This document shows positions 37,419-44,482 of a DNA stretch of 64,000 bases, piece after piece. The notes under the pieces are model-generated. The model saw only the letters and a program-made list of their open reading frames with translations. It was not told the origin of the DNA and searched no databases. The number at the start of each line of letters is the position of its first letter. Position 1 is the stretch's first letter. This DNA comes from CAWKGC01 sp963849005 (GTDB lineage: Bacteria > Pseudomonadota > Gammaproteobacteria > Burkholderiales > Usitatibacteraceae): assembly GCA_963849005.1 (NCBI GenBank), contig CAWKGC010000019.1, positions 310,001-374,000 of the forward strand, read 5' to 3'. The translations under genes were made by a program, and so were the position numbers.

Positions 37419-38261
37419 ATGGCTGTGATCGCGATGACGCAGGAGATGGCCACCATGGGCAAGGATGTCGCCCTCGGGGTGTGCGAGGCGCTCGGGCTTC
37501 AGCAGGTGCGCCACGAGGTCGGCGACCACGTCGCCGGCATGATGCACGTGAAGAAGAGCCTGATCCGCCGCATCCGGGAAGGAAAGGCGGGCCGGATCGA
37601 GAAGTGGGCCGCCGACGAGAAGACGATCTCGATCTTTACCGCCGAGGAAGTCCTCGACCTCGCGGTGAAGGGCAATGTGCTGATTCGCGGATGGGGGGCG
37701 ACCCAGATCCTGCGGCCGGTCTCGCACGTCCCGTGCATCCGCGTGTGCTCGCCCATGGAACTGCGCGTGAAGCGCCTCATGGAACGCCTCGAGTCCGACG
37801 ACGAGGACCTGGCGCGCCGCGAGATCGAAATCGACGATTCGGCGCGTGCGGTGCGCATCGGCGAGCATTTCAACGTGGTCTGGGGCGAACCGACCCTGTA
37901 CGACCTGACGCTCAACACCGAGCGCGTGCCTGTTTCGACCTGCGTGGACCAGATCGTGGCGCTGGCGAAGAGCGCGAGCTTTGCCGAGACCGCGGCCTCG
38001 CGACAGTTTCTCGCGGACCTTGCGCTTGGCGCCAAGGTGCGCGCGGCGATGAAGGCCTCGTCCGCCACGCGGGGGATCGACGTGGCGATCGAAGCGAGCG
38101 CGGGGAAGGTGACCCTCACCGGCATCGTCGTCGACGATCGCGAGAGGGCGGCGTGCGAAGCAGTCGTGGCGGCGGTCCCGGGCGTCACCGCGGCCGACAA
38201 CCAGTTGAAGACGATGGCGGGCGGGATGCACCGTTTCCCGACCCAGCCCCGGCACAACTAG
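37419..38261 (+). CDS. cytidylate kinase-like protein with C-terminal BON domain
   Basis: 280 residues. The N-terminal ~200 resemble the cytidylate-kinase-like family (IAMTQEMATMGKDVALGVCEAL in place of the P-loop; NVLIRGWGATQILRP; IRVCSPMELRVKRLMERLES; VRIGEHFNVVWGEPTLYDL). The glycines of a normal GxxGxGK loop are largely missing (the loop reads QEMATMGKD), so classic CMP kinase activity is doubtful. Residues about 200-270 form a BON domain (IDVAIEASAGKVTLTGIVVDD), usually a lipid or protein-binding module. The gene is adjacent to tctA and probably co-transcribed, suggesting a sensor or regulator of the uptake system. The role is not established. Confidence 0.75.
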   Translation: MAVIAMTQEMATMGKDVALGVCEALGLQQVRHEVGDHVAGMMHVKKSLIRRIREGKAGRIEKWAADEKTISIFTAEEVLDLAVKGNVLIRGWGATQILRPVSHVPCIRVCSPMELRVKRLMERLESDDEDLARREIEIDDSARAVRIGEHFNVVWGEPTLYDLTLNTERVPVSTCVDQIVALAKSASFAETAASRQFLADLALGAKVRAAMKASSATRGIDVAIEASAGKVTLTGIVVDDRERAACEAVVAAVPGVTAADNQLKTMAGGMHRFPTQPRHN

Positions 38262-38267
38262 GCTTGG

Positions 38268-38588
38268 GGTCAGAGCCGTAATAATTCTTCATTCCGGAAA
38301 TCGGGGTCAGAGACGTAATAATTCTTCATTCCGGGCAACGCCCGGAATAGCGAATTATTACGTCTCTGACCCCGATTTCCCTACGTCTCTGACCCCGATT
38401 TCCCTACGTCTCTGACCCCGATTTCCCTACGTCTCTGACCCCGATTTCCCTACGTCTCTGACCCCGATTTCCCTACGTCTCTGACCCCGATTTCCCTACG
38501 TCTCTGACCCCGATTTCCCTACGTCTCTGACCCCGATTTCCCTACGTCTCTGACCCCGATTTCCCTACGTCTCTGACCCCGATTCCCC
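38268..38588. repeat. GGGGTCAG-family repeat copy C with 10-unit 23-bp tandem array
   Basis: A perfect inverted repeat with 29-base arms (38296-38324 and 38352-38380) encloses an ATTCCGGG-N5-CCCGGAAT hairpin (38328-38348). From 38359 to 38588 a 23-bp unit beginning TACGTCTCTGACCCC is repeated ten times head to tail (starts 38359, 38382, 38405, 38428, 38451, 38474, 38497, 38520, 38543, 38566); only the last unit differs slightly. The array fills the 303-base gap and extends into the 3' end of the minus-strand gene, giving its stop codon. Confidence 0.95.
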
Positions 38589-39071
38589 CAATTTCTTCCT
38601 GAACTCCTCGGCGCGCGCCGGGCCAAGGGCCTGCGCGATGATTCTCAGCGACTTCCCGATGAGTTCGCGCAATTGCGCCGGCGTCTTGCAGCGTTCGAAC
38701 TCGATTGCGAGCGGATCGCCGTTCGGCCCGAGCATGTCCTGCACCTGGCGCATCGCCCGCCTGCGGGTCTGCTCGAAGTCGACCGCCGGACCGGCGCTGG
38801 CCGGCACCGGCGCTTCGGGCTGCTCCTCGGCTGGCTGGAAAGGCATTGCGGCCGGCTCGCCGCCCGAGGCAACGATGTAGCCGCCGCGCAGCAGCGTTTC
38901 GACGATCACCTCGATCTCGCCCGGGCGCGTCATCGGCGCGAGGTCGCCGATCGGCTTCGCTCCGTCGATCATGATGAGGATGCGGCGCAGCCGGGGCTGC
39001 AGTTCGCCCCCGGGCTGCGCGATTTCGCGCTGGCCGCGCTCGGTTTTCTCGAAGACGATCGCCTCATCCAT
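38565..39071 (-). CDS. hypothetical protein, C-terminus and stop provided by repeat array
   Basis: About 168 residues from the ATG at 39071 (MDEAIVFEKTERGQREIAQP); an ATG at 39095 is possible. The N-terminal region (LQPRLRRILIMIDGAKPIGDLA and ETLLRGGYIVASGG) looks like a small winged-helix-type or PilZ-accessory-like fold seen in other betaproteobacterial hypotheticals. It is followed by a Pro/Ala-rich linker and a helical C-terminal part (TRRRAMRQVQDMLGPNGDPL ... FRKKLG). The last residues ESGSET and the TAG lie in the tandem repeat. Function unknown. It is downstream of, and co-directional with, the Crp/Fnr gene. Confidence 0.7.
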   Translation of the reverse strand: MDEAIVFEKTERGQREIAQPGGELQPRLRRILIMIDGAKPIGDLAPMTRPGEIEVIVETLLRGGYIVASGGEPAAMPFQPAEEQPEAPVPASAGPAVDFEQTRRRAMRQVQDMLGPNGDPLAIEFERCKTPAQLRELIGKSLRIIAQALGPARAEEFRKKLGESGSET

Positions 39072-39123
39072 GATCGCACGCTCCCTCGCCGCCAATATAC
39101 GCCGCGCCTCGCCGGCGTGGTGA

Positions 39124-39732
39124 TCAGATCTTGCCCGACTGCTTCAGGCGCGAGAGCGTCTCGGCGGACAGGTTGAGGTAGGAGGCCAACTCCTTCTTCG
39201 GCACGCGCTCGGCGAGCTCCGGGTGCTTCCTCAGGAAGCGGTGCACGCGGCCGGGCGCATCGAGCAGGTGCAGCGTGATGGTGTGCGCCATCACCTCGCT
39301 CATCAGGTGCATGACCTCGTACTCGAAGTCGTCCTTCAGTTCCGGCTGGCTGTCGATGAAGGCGACCCACTGCGGCAGGGGCATGCGCGCGACCTGGGCC
39401 TTGGTCACGGCGCGGATGGAGTAGGGGGCGGGCGCGCGCAGCTTCCACGCCGCATAGCTCGTCTCCATCTCGTCCTCCGCGGAAAAGCGCAGGATCATCT
39501 CCTTGCCTCCCGGGTTCGAGACCACGCGCTTGAGTATGCCGTCGATCACGAAGTACTGCTCCATGTCGTGCGCGCCCTGCGTGAGCAGGACGTCGCCCTT
39601 CTTGCACTCGACGATGGACAGCGCGGACTCGAGTTCGTCGAAGGCGCGCTTTTTCAGGCGGCGCAGCACGATATTGCTGTGCAGCCGCGCACAGATGGCG
39701 GCGCGATTCGGGTGGGAGGCGAGGAGCGTCAT
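39124..39732 (-). CDS. Crp/Fnr-family transcriptional regulator, candidate oxalate-formate regulator
   Basis: 202 residues: cupin-type sensor domain (about 20-120, GAHDMEQYFVIDGILKRVV) and a C-terminal helix-turn-helix (PKKELASYLNLSAETLSRLK, 178-197). The recognition helix has Glu191, Ser194 and Arg195 in the ExxSR pattern that FNR uses to read TTGA half-sites. Only two cysteines (14 and 43) are present, so no FNR-type Fe-S cluster is expected; the signal is unknown. It is divergent from oxc across a 311-base gap holding two TTGAC-N4-ATCAA boxes. This arrangement is why it is proposed to control oxalate genes. Confidence 0.88.
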   Translation of the reverse strand: MTLLASHPNRAAICARLHSNIVLRRLKKRAFDELESALSIVECKKGDVLLTQGAHDMEQYFVIDGILKRVVSNPGGKEMILRFSAEDEMETSYAAWKLRAPAPYSIRAVTKAQVARMPLPQWVAFIDSQPELKDDFEYEVMHLMSEVMAHTITLHLLDAPGRVHRFLRKHPELAERVPKKELASYLNLSAETLSRLKQSGKI

Positions 39733-39752
39733 CGGGTTTGCGAGGGCGGAAC

Positions 39753-39766
39753 TTGACCCGCATCAA
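39753..39766. promoter_or_regulatory. Fnr-type box near the regulator start
   Basis: TTGACCCGCATCAA matches the FNR consensus TTGAT-N4-ATCAA at 9 of 10 defined positions. Its edge is 20 bases upstream of the regulator's start codon (39732, minus strand), too close for activation, so it would fit negative autoregulation. Confidence 0.65.
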
Positions 39767-39946
39767 GGCGGCACTCGGGTGCGGTTTCCATGACGCCGAA
39801 TTGTAGCGGTTTAGCGTGCTTGCGAGGAGTGGACGACGCCGGATTCAAGGGAGCCGGAGATCCAGTGAATCACTTGACCATTTGGGCCGCATGATGGAAA
39901 CGTTCGGATGCTTGACAGGCCATTCCATCGGAGCGGGAAGGGCAAA

Positions 39947-39989
39947 TTGACCCGAATCAAGGCTGAAGGATCGGGCAGCTACTTATCAT
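39947..39989 (+). promoter_or_regulatory. oxc promoter with Fnr-type box
   Basis: TTGACCCGAATCAA (39947-39960) is nearly identical to the box at 39753. A -10-like TATCAT sits at 39984-39989. With a start near 39995-39996 the box would be centred about 42 bases upstream, the class II activation position used by FNR and CRP. No good -35 is present, as expected of an activator-dependent promoter. Confidence 0.65.
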
Positions 39990-40043
39990 TGTAGCCTTTG
40001 TCGGCATCCACGAAGCGTCCGCTTCACCCAGGAGGAATCTCCC

Positions 40044-41825
40044 ATGGCCACCGTAACCCAACCCGTTGTCACCCCGGTGCCCACCGCCATGCCGCAAGCC
40101 AGCGGTGAGCCCGCGTCCGCGAAGGAAGAGATCGACGGTTTCCACCTGGTCATTGATGCCCTGAAACTGAACGGCATCGACACGGTTTTCGGCCTGCCCG
40201 GGATCCCGATCACCGACCTCACGCGCAAGCTGCAGGCCGAGGGGCTGCGGATGATCTCGTTCCGCCACGAGCAGAGTGCGGGCTACGCAGCGTCGATCGC
40301 AGGCTTCCTCACGATGAAGCCGGGCATCTGTCTCACTGTTTCCGCGCCCGGGTTCCTCAACGGCCTCACGGCCCTCGCGCATGCCACCGTCAATTGTTTC
40401 CCGATGATCCTCATCTCGGGCTCTTCCGAGCGCGAGATCGTCGATCTGCAGCAGGGCGACTACGAGGAGATGGACCAACTCGCCATCGCCAAGCCACTGT
40501 GCAAAGCGGCCTTTCGCGTCCTGAATGCCGGGGACATCGGCGTGGGCGTCGCGCGCGCCATTCGCGCCGCGGTCTCCGGCCGCCCGGGCGGCGTGTACCT
40601 GGATCTCCCCGCGAAGCTTTTCGCGCAGGCGATTGATGCCGCCGCCGGGAAGGCTTCGCTGATCAAGGTCGTCGACGCCGCGCCGCGCCAGCTTCCCGCG
40701 CCTGAAGCGGTCCAGCGCGCGCTGGAACTCCTCAAGGGCGCGAAGAAGCCGCTGATCCTTCTTGGCAAGGGCGCGGCCTACGCGCAATGCGATGCCGACA
40801 TCAAGGCGCTGGTCGAAAAGACCGGCATTCCCTACCTCGGCATGTCGATGGCCAAGGGCCTGCTGCCCGATACCCACGAGCAGGCCGCGGGGGCCGCGCG
40901 CTCGTACGTCCTGCCGGAGGCCGACGTTGTGGTTCTGGTCGGCGCGCGCCTGAACTGGCTTCTCTCGCACGGCAAGGGCAAGACCTGGGGCGGCAAGGAC
41001 CACAAGGCCTGGGGTGGCCAGCAGTACGTGCAGATCGACATCTCGCCGCAGGAAGCCGACAGCAACGTGCCCATCGCGGCGCCGCTGGTCGGCGACATCG
41101 GTTCCTGCGTGGGAGCACTCCTGAAGGCAATCGGCGACGGCTGGGCGAAGCCCCCGAAGGAATGGACCGACGCGATCGCCGAGCGCAAGAACAAGAACAT
41201 CGCGAAGATGGCCGAAATGCTGGCGAAGGATCCCGCGCCGATGAATTTCCACAGCGCGCTCAACGTCGTGCGCGACATCGTCAAGGCCAACCCGGAAGCC
41301 ATGCTCGTGAACGAAGGCGCAAACGCGCTCGACTTCACGCGCTCGATCGTCGACATGTACAAGCCTCGCAAGCGCCTCGACGTCGGCACCTGGGGAATCA
41401 TGGGCATCGGCATGGGCTACTGCGTGGCCGCGGCCGTCATCACGAAGCAGCAGGTGATCGCGGTCGTGGGCGACAGCGCGTTCGGTTTCTCGGGAATGGA
41501 AGTCGAGACCATCTGCCGCTACAACCTGCCGGTGTGCATCGTGGTCATGAACAACAACGGCGTGTACAAGGGCACGGACGTCGACCCGACCGGGCGCGAT
41601 CCTGCCCCGACCGTGTTCGTGAAGGGCGCGCGCTACGACAAGGTGATGGAAGCCTTCGGCGGCGTTGGCGTCAAAGCCACGACGCCCGCGGAACTGCGCC
41701 GCGCGATGGAAGAGGCGATCCGCTCACGCAAGCCCACGCTGATCAATGCCGTGATCGACGAGAGTGCCGGCACGGAAAGCGGCCGCATCACGAGCCTCAA
41801 CCCTTCCGCCGCAAAGAAGAAATAG
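40044..41825 (+). CDS. oxc: oxalyl-CoA decarboxylase
   Basis: 593-residue ThDP-dependent enzyme converting oxalyl-CoA to formyl-CoA and CO2. After an N-terminal extension (about 1-32) the Pyr domain begins with DGFHLVIDALKLNGIDTVFG; the catalytic Glu region is FRHEQSAGYAAS (about 76-87). The C-terminal PP domain has GDSAFGFSGMEVETICRYN with NNNGVYKGTD (about 475-512), the metal- and cofactor-binding GDS...NNN motif. It is preceded by a strong AGGAGG site and followed by frc, the standard two-step oxalate pathway. It is likely activated by the divergent Crp/Fnr protein. Confidence 0.95.
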   Translation: MATVTQPVVTPVPTAMPQASGEPASAKEEIDGFHLVIDALKLNGIDTVFGLPGIPITDLTRKLQAEGLRMISFRHEQSAGYAASIAGFLTMKPGICLTVSAPGFLNGLTALAHATVNCFPMILISGSSEREIVDLQQGDYEEMDQLAIAKPLCKAAFRVLNAGDIGVGVARAIRAAVSGRPGGVYLDLPAKLFAQAIDAAAGKASLIKVVDAAPRQLPAPEAVQRALELLKGAKKPLILLGKGAAYAQCDADIKALVEKTGIPYLGMSMAKGLLPDTHEQAAGAARSYVLPEADVVVLVGARLNWLLSHGKGKTWGGKDHKAWGGQQYVQIDISPQEADSNVPIAAPLVGDIGSCVGALLKAIGDGWAKPPKEWTDAIAERKNKNIAKMAEMLAKDPAPMNFHSALNVVRDIVKANPEAMLVNEGANALDFTRSIVDMYKPRKRLDVGTWGIMGIGMGYCVAAAVITKQQVIAVVGDSAFGFSGMEVETICRYNLPVCIVVMNNNGVYKGTDVDPTGRDPAPTVFVKGARYDKVMEAFGGVGVKATTPAELRRAMEEAIRSRKPTLINAVIDESAGTESGRITSLNPSAAKKK

Positions 41826-41911
41826 ACCCGACCGCCCGGTAGACTGGCATCGAGGCGATAGTTCGAGCGGACGCTCGCGCCGCTCAACTCCACTAAGCAA
41901 CGGAGAAACGA

Positions 41912-43225
41912 ATGGAAGCATTGAAGGGCGTACGGATTCTCGACATGACCCACGTGCAGGCCGGACCGACGTGCTCGCAACTGCTGGCGTGGATGGGGGC
42001 GGACGTGATCAAGTTCGAGCCGCCGCAGGGCGATGCGACGCGCGGGCAGTTGCGCGACGTGCCCGGCGCGGACAGCCTGTATTTCACCATGCTCAACTGC
42101 AACAAGCGCTCGATCACGGTCAACATGAAGAGCGCCGAGGGCAAGGCGGTGTTCGTCGACCTGGTGAAGAAGTGCGACATCGTCATGGAGAACTTCGGCC
42201 CCGGCGTGCTCGACCGCCTCGGCTTCACCTGGGAAAAGATCCACGAGCTGAACCCGAAGATCGTGATGGGTTCGATCAAGGGCTTCGGCTCCTCCGGCCC
42301 GTACGCGGACTTCAAGGCGTACGAGAACGTCGCGCAGGCGATGGGCGGCGCGATGAGCACCACCGGCATGCCCGACGGCCCGCCCTTCGTCACGGGCGCG
42401 CAGATCGGCGACTCGGGCACGGGCCTGCACCTGGCGATCGGCCTGCTCGCGGCGCTGCACCAGGCGGACCGCACCGGCCAGGGCCAGTACGTCGAGGTCG
42501 CGATGATGGACGGCGTCATGAACCTGTGCCGCGTCAAGTTCCGCGACCACCAGCGGCTCACGCGCCAGGAGCTCGCCGAGTACTCGGTGCCGACCTACAA
42601 GGACATGGGCGACGTGCCGCGCGCGGGCAACGATTCCGGCGGCGGCCAGCTCGGCAACGCCATCCACTGCAAGCCCCACGGCGCCAACGACTGGCTGTAC
42701 ATCGTCGTGCAGGAGGCGGTGTGGGTCGCGCTCGCCAACCGCATCGGCCCCGACGTCGGCATGCCCGACCTCGTGAACGACCCGCGCGTGGCGACCATCG
42801 CCGAGCGGCGCAAGAACCAGGCGCTGGTCTGGACGCTGCTCAACAAGTTCGCCGAGAAGTACACCAAGCGCGAGCTGATGGCGATCCTGAACCCGCTCGA
42901 CGTGCCGTGCGGTCCGATCATGTCCACCACCGACCTCGCCACCGACGAGCACATCCGTGGCCGCGACATGTGGGTCGAGCTCGACCATCCCCAGCGCGGC
43001 AAGTGGTTCAACGTCGGCATGCCGATCAAGATGTCCGCCTCGCCGGCAAAGATCGAGCGCTCGCCGACGCTGGGCGAACATACCGACGAGGTGCTGCGCG
43101 AGGTGCTGGGCATGGACGAGGCGCGCATTGCCGCGCTTCGCGCCGCCGGCGCTTTCTCCGCTCCGCCGAAGAAGGCCGCTTGGGTCTGGCGAAAAGCAAT
43201 TGGAACCGCCGATGAACGCCGATGA
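41912..43225 (+). CDS. frc: formyl-CoA:oxalate CoA-transferase
   Basis: 437-residue class III CoA-transferase that moves CoA from formyl-CoA to oxalate, giving oxalyl-CoA and formate. Features are LKGVRILDMTHVQAGPTCSQLLAWMGADVIKFE at the start (shown as two adjacent family blocks), the catalytic Asp in GDSGTGLH (about 169), and MMDGVMNL. The terminal GTADERR and TGA are encoded by the left arm of the 34-bp inverted repeat, so the original C-terminus has been replaced or extended. It works directly with Oxc upstream. Confidence 0.94.
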   Translation: MEALKGVRILDMTHVQAGPTCSQLLAWMGADVIKFEPPQGDATRGQLRDVPGADSLYFTMLNCNKRSITVNMKSAEGKAVFVDLVKKCDIVMENFGPGVLDRLGFTWEKIHELNPKIVMGSIKGFGSSGPYADFKAYENVAQAMGGAMSTTGMPDGPPFVTGAQIGDSGTGLHLAIGLLAALHQADRTGQGQYVEVAMMDGVMNLCRVKFRDHQRLTRQELAEYSVPTYKDMGDVPRAGNDSGGGQLGNAIHCKPHGANDWLYIVVQEAVWVALANRIGPDVGMPDLVNDPRVATIAERRKNQALVWTLLNKFAEKYTKRELMAILNPLDVPCGPIMSTTDLATDEHIRGRDMWVELDHPQRGKWFNVGMPIKMSASPAKIERSPTLGEHTDEVLREVLGMDEARIAALRAAGAFSAPPKKAAWVWRKAIGTADERR

Positions 43226-43336
43226 ACGCCGATAAAAGCGTGATGGTTGGTGGCTTCGGCAGTGATCGGAGTCTCCCGAACCAAACCCTGAATCGCCTTT
43301 GGTTTTATCGGCGTTCATCGGCGTTCATCGGCGGTT
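43204..43336. repeat. 34-bp-arm inverted repeat element, copy 1
   Basis: The left arm (43204-43237) starts AACCGCCGATGAACGCC and contains two GATGAACGCC units; the right arm (43303-43336) is its perfect reverse complement. A partly conserved ~65-base middle includes GGTGGCTTCG and GAACCAAACCC. The same element is at 63735-63867. It overlaps the end of frc and lies before the formyltransferase gene, where it could act as a bidirectional terminator or an mRNA-stabilising hairpin. Confidence 0.92.
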
Positions 43337-43358
43337 AATTCAGTCCTTTAGGGAAATC

Positions 43359-44291
43359 ATGAAGATCGCAATCATCGGGCAGCAAGACTTCGGCAAAGCC
43401 GTCCTGGAAGCCTTCCTCGCAAGGGGAGACGAAGTGGCGGGAGTGTTCTGCGCGCCGGAGAAGGAGGGAGCGAAGCCCGACCCGCTGAAGGTGCTCGCGC
43501 TGGAGAAGGGCCTGAAGGTCTTCCAGTTCGCCTCGCTGAAGAACCCGGAGGCGACGGCAACGATGAAGGCGCTCGCTGCCGACATCGGCATCATGGCCTT
43601 CGTGCTGCAGTTCGCGCCGCAGGAGTTCGTGGGCATCCCGAAGCACGGCACGATCCAGTACCACCCCTCGCTCCTGCCGAAGTTCCGCGGGCCCTCGTCG
43701 ATCAACTGGCCGATCATCAAGGGCGAGGCGAAGACGGGGCTCACGATCTTCCGTCCCTCCGACGGCCTCGACGAGGGCCCGGTGATCCTGCAGAAGGAGA
43801 CGCCGGTCTCGGAGAACGACACGCTGGGCACCGTCTATTTCGACCGGCTCTTCCCGATGGGCGTGGCAGCGATGCTCGAAGCGGCGGACCTGGTCGTTGC
43901 CGGGAAGCACAGGGAACTCGTGCAGGACGAATCGCAGGCCTCCTATGAAGGCTGGTGCCGCGCGGCGGAAGCGAAGATCAATTGGGCCAACCACGTCGAT
44001 TACATCCACAACACGATCCGCGGCTGCGATCCGGCGCCGGGCGCGTGGACCACGGTCGCGGGCAAGAAACTGCAGCTCTTCGGCTCGAAGAAACTGCTCG
44101 TGCGCACCTTCGGCGCGGTCAAGGGCAAGATCGGCGAGGTAAGCGAGGTGGGTGCCGACTCGATCCGCATCACCGCGCAGGGCGGGCAGGTCGAGATCGC
44201 GAAAGTGAAGCACGAGGACGGCAAGAAGATCCCTGCCGCCGAGTGGGCGAAATCCGCAGGCGTCGTCCCGGGAACGATCCTCGGCACCTGA
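43359..44291 (+). CDS. formyltransferase-family protein (methionyl-tRNA formyltransferase/10-formyl-THF hydrolase-like)
   Basis: 310 residues. An N-terminal formyl_transf_N domain (about 1-180) begins MKIAIIGQQDFGKAVLEAF; its active-site block is IQYHPSLLPKFRGPSSINWP (about 102-121) and the conserved Asp is in SDGLDEGPVILQ (about 139). A C-terminal formyl_transf_C domain (about 205-300) includes INWANHVDYIHNTIRGCDPAPGAW. It is most like the hydrolase half of 10-formyltetrahydrofolate dehydrogenase. Its place directly behind oxc and frc suggests a job with formyl groups from formyl-CoA or formate, such as moving C1 units into or out of tetrahydrofolate. It is unlikely to be the housekeeping Fmt, which normally sits with def. 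Confidence 0.85.
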   Translation: MKIAIIGQQDFGKAVLEAFLARGDEVAGVFCAPEKEGAKPDPLKVLALEKGLKVFQFASLKNPEATATMKALAADIGIMAFVLQFAPQEFVGIPKHGTIQYHPSLLPKFRGPSSINWPIIKGEAKTGLTIFRPSDGLDEGPVILQKETPVSENDTLGTVYFDRLFPMGVAAMLEAADLVVAGKHRELVQDESQASYEGWCRAAEAKINWANHVDYIHNTIRGCDPAPGAWTTVAGKKLQLFGSKKLLVRTFGAVKGKIGEVSEVGADSIRITAQGGQVEIAKVKHEDGKKIPAAEWAKSAGVVPGTILGT

Positions 44292-44413
44292 AAACGGGGT
44301 CAGAGCAAGAAATGGGGTCAGAGTACATTTCCGGCTGGATCGCACAGCGATCCTGCGCTTCCGGAAATGTACTCTGACCCCATTTCTTGGGAAATGTACT
44401 CTGACCCCGTTTT
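44291..44413. repeat. GGGGTCAG-family inverted repeat, copy D
   Basis: 28-base perfect arms at 44307-44334 and 44361-44388, with GGGGTCAGAGTACATTTCC in the left arm. Outer AAAACGGGGTCAGAG (from 44291) is mirrored by CTCTGACCCCGTTTT ending at 44413, so the element is a nested double hairpin. It follows the formyltransferase stop directly. Confidence 0.9.
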
Positions 44414-44482
44414 CCCTATTCCCGCTAAGATGCGGGTTCTCCGCAGCAATCCCTTTCCCATCCCGAATCCACAGGTGACCGC

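Noticed and set aside
34268..37462. Very long open frame on the minus strand opposite tctCBA
   Set aside because: Its product is His/Arg/Asp-rich low-complexity text typical of antisense frames in GC-rich DNA, while the plus strand encodes clear transporter subunits.
38359..38588. CRISPR array
   Set aside because: Units are joined directly with no spacers, the unit is only 23 bp, and no cas gene is near. It is a tandem array derived from a dispersed inverted repeat.
39767..39946. Small RNA or extra gene between the two Fnr-type boxes
   Set aside because: No open frame, hairpin or terminator of note. The stretch looks like ordinary divergent promoter DNA.
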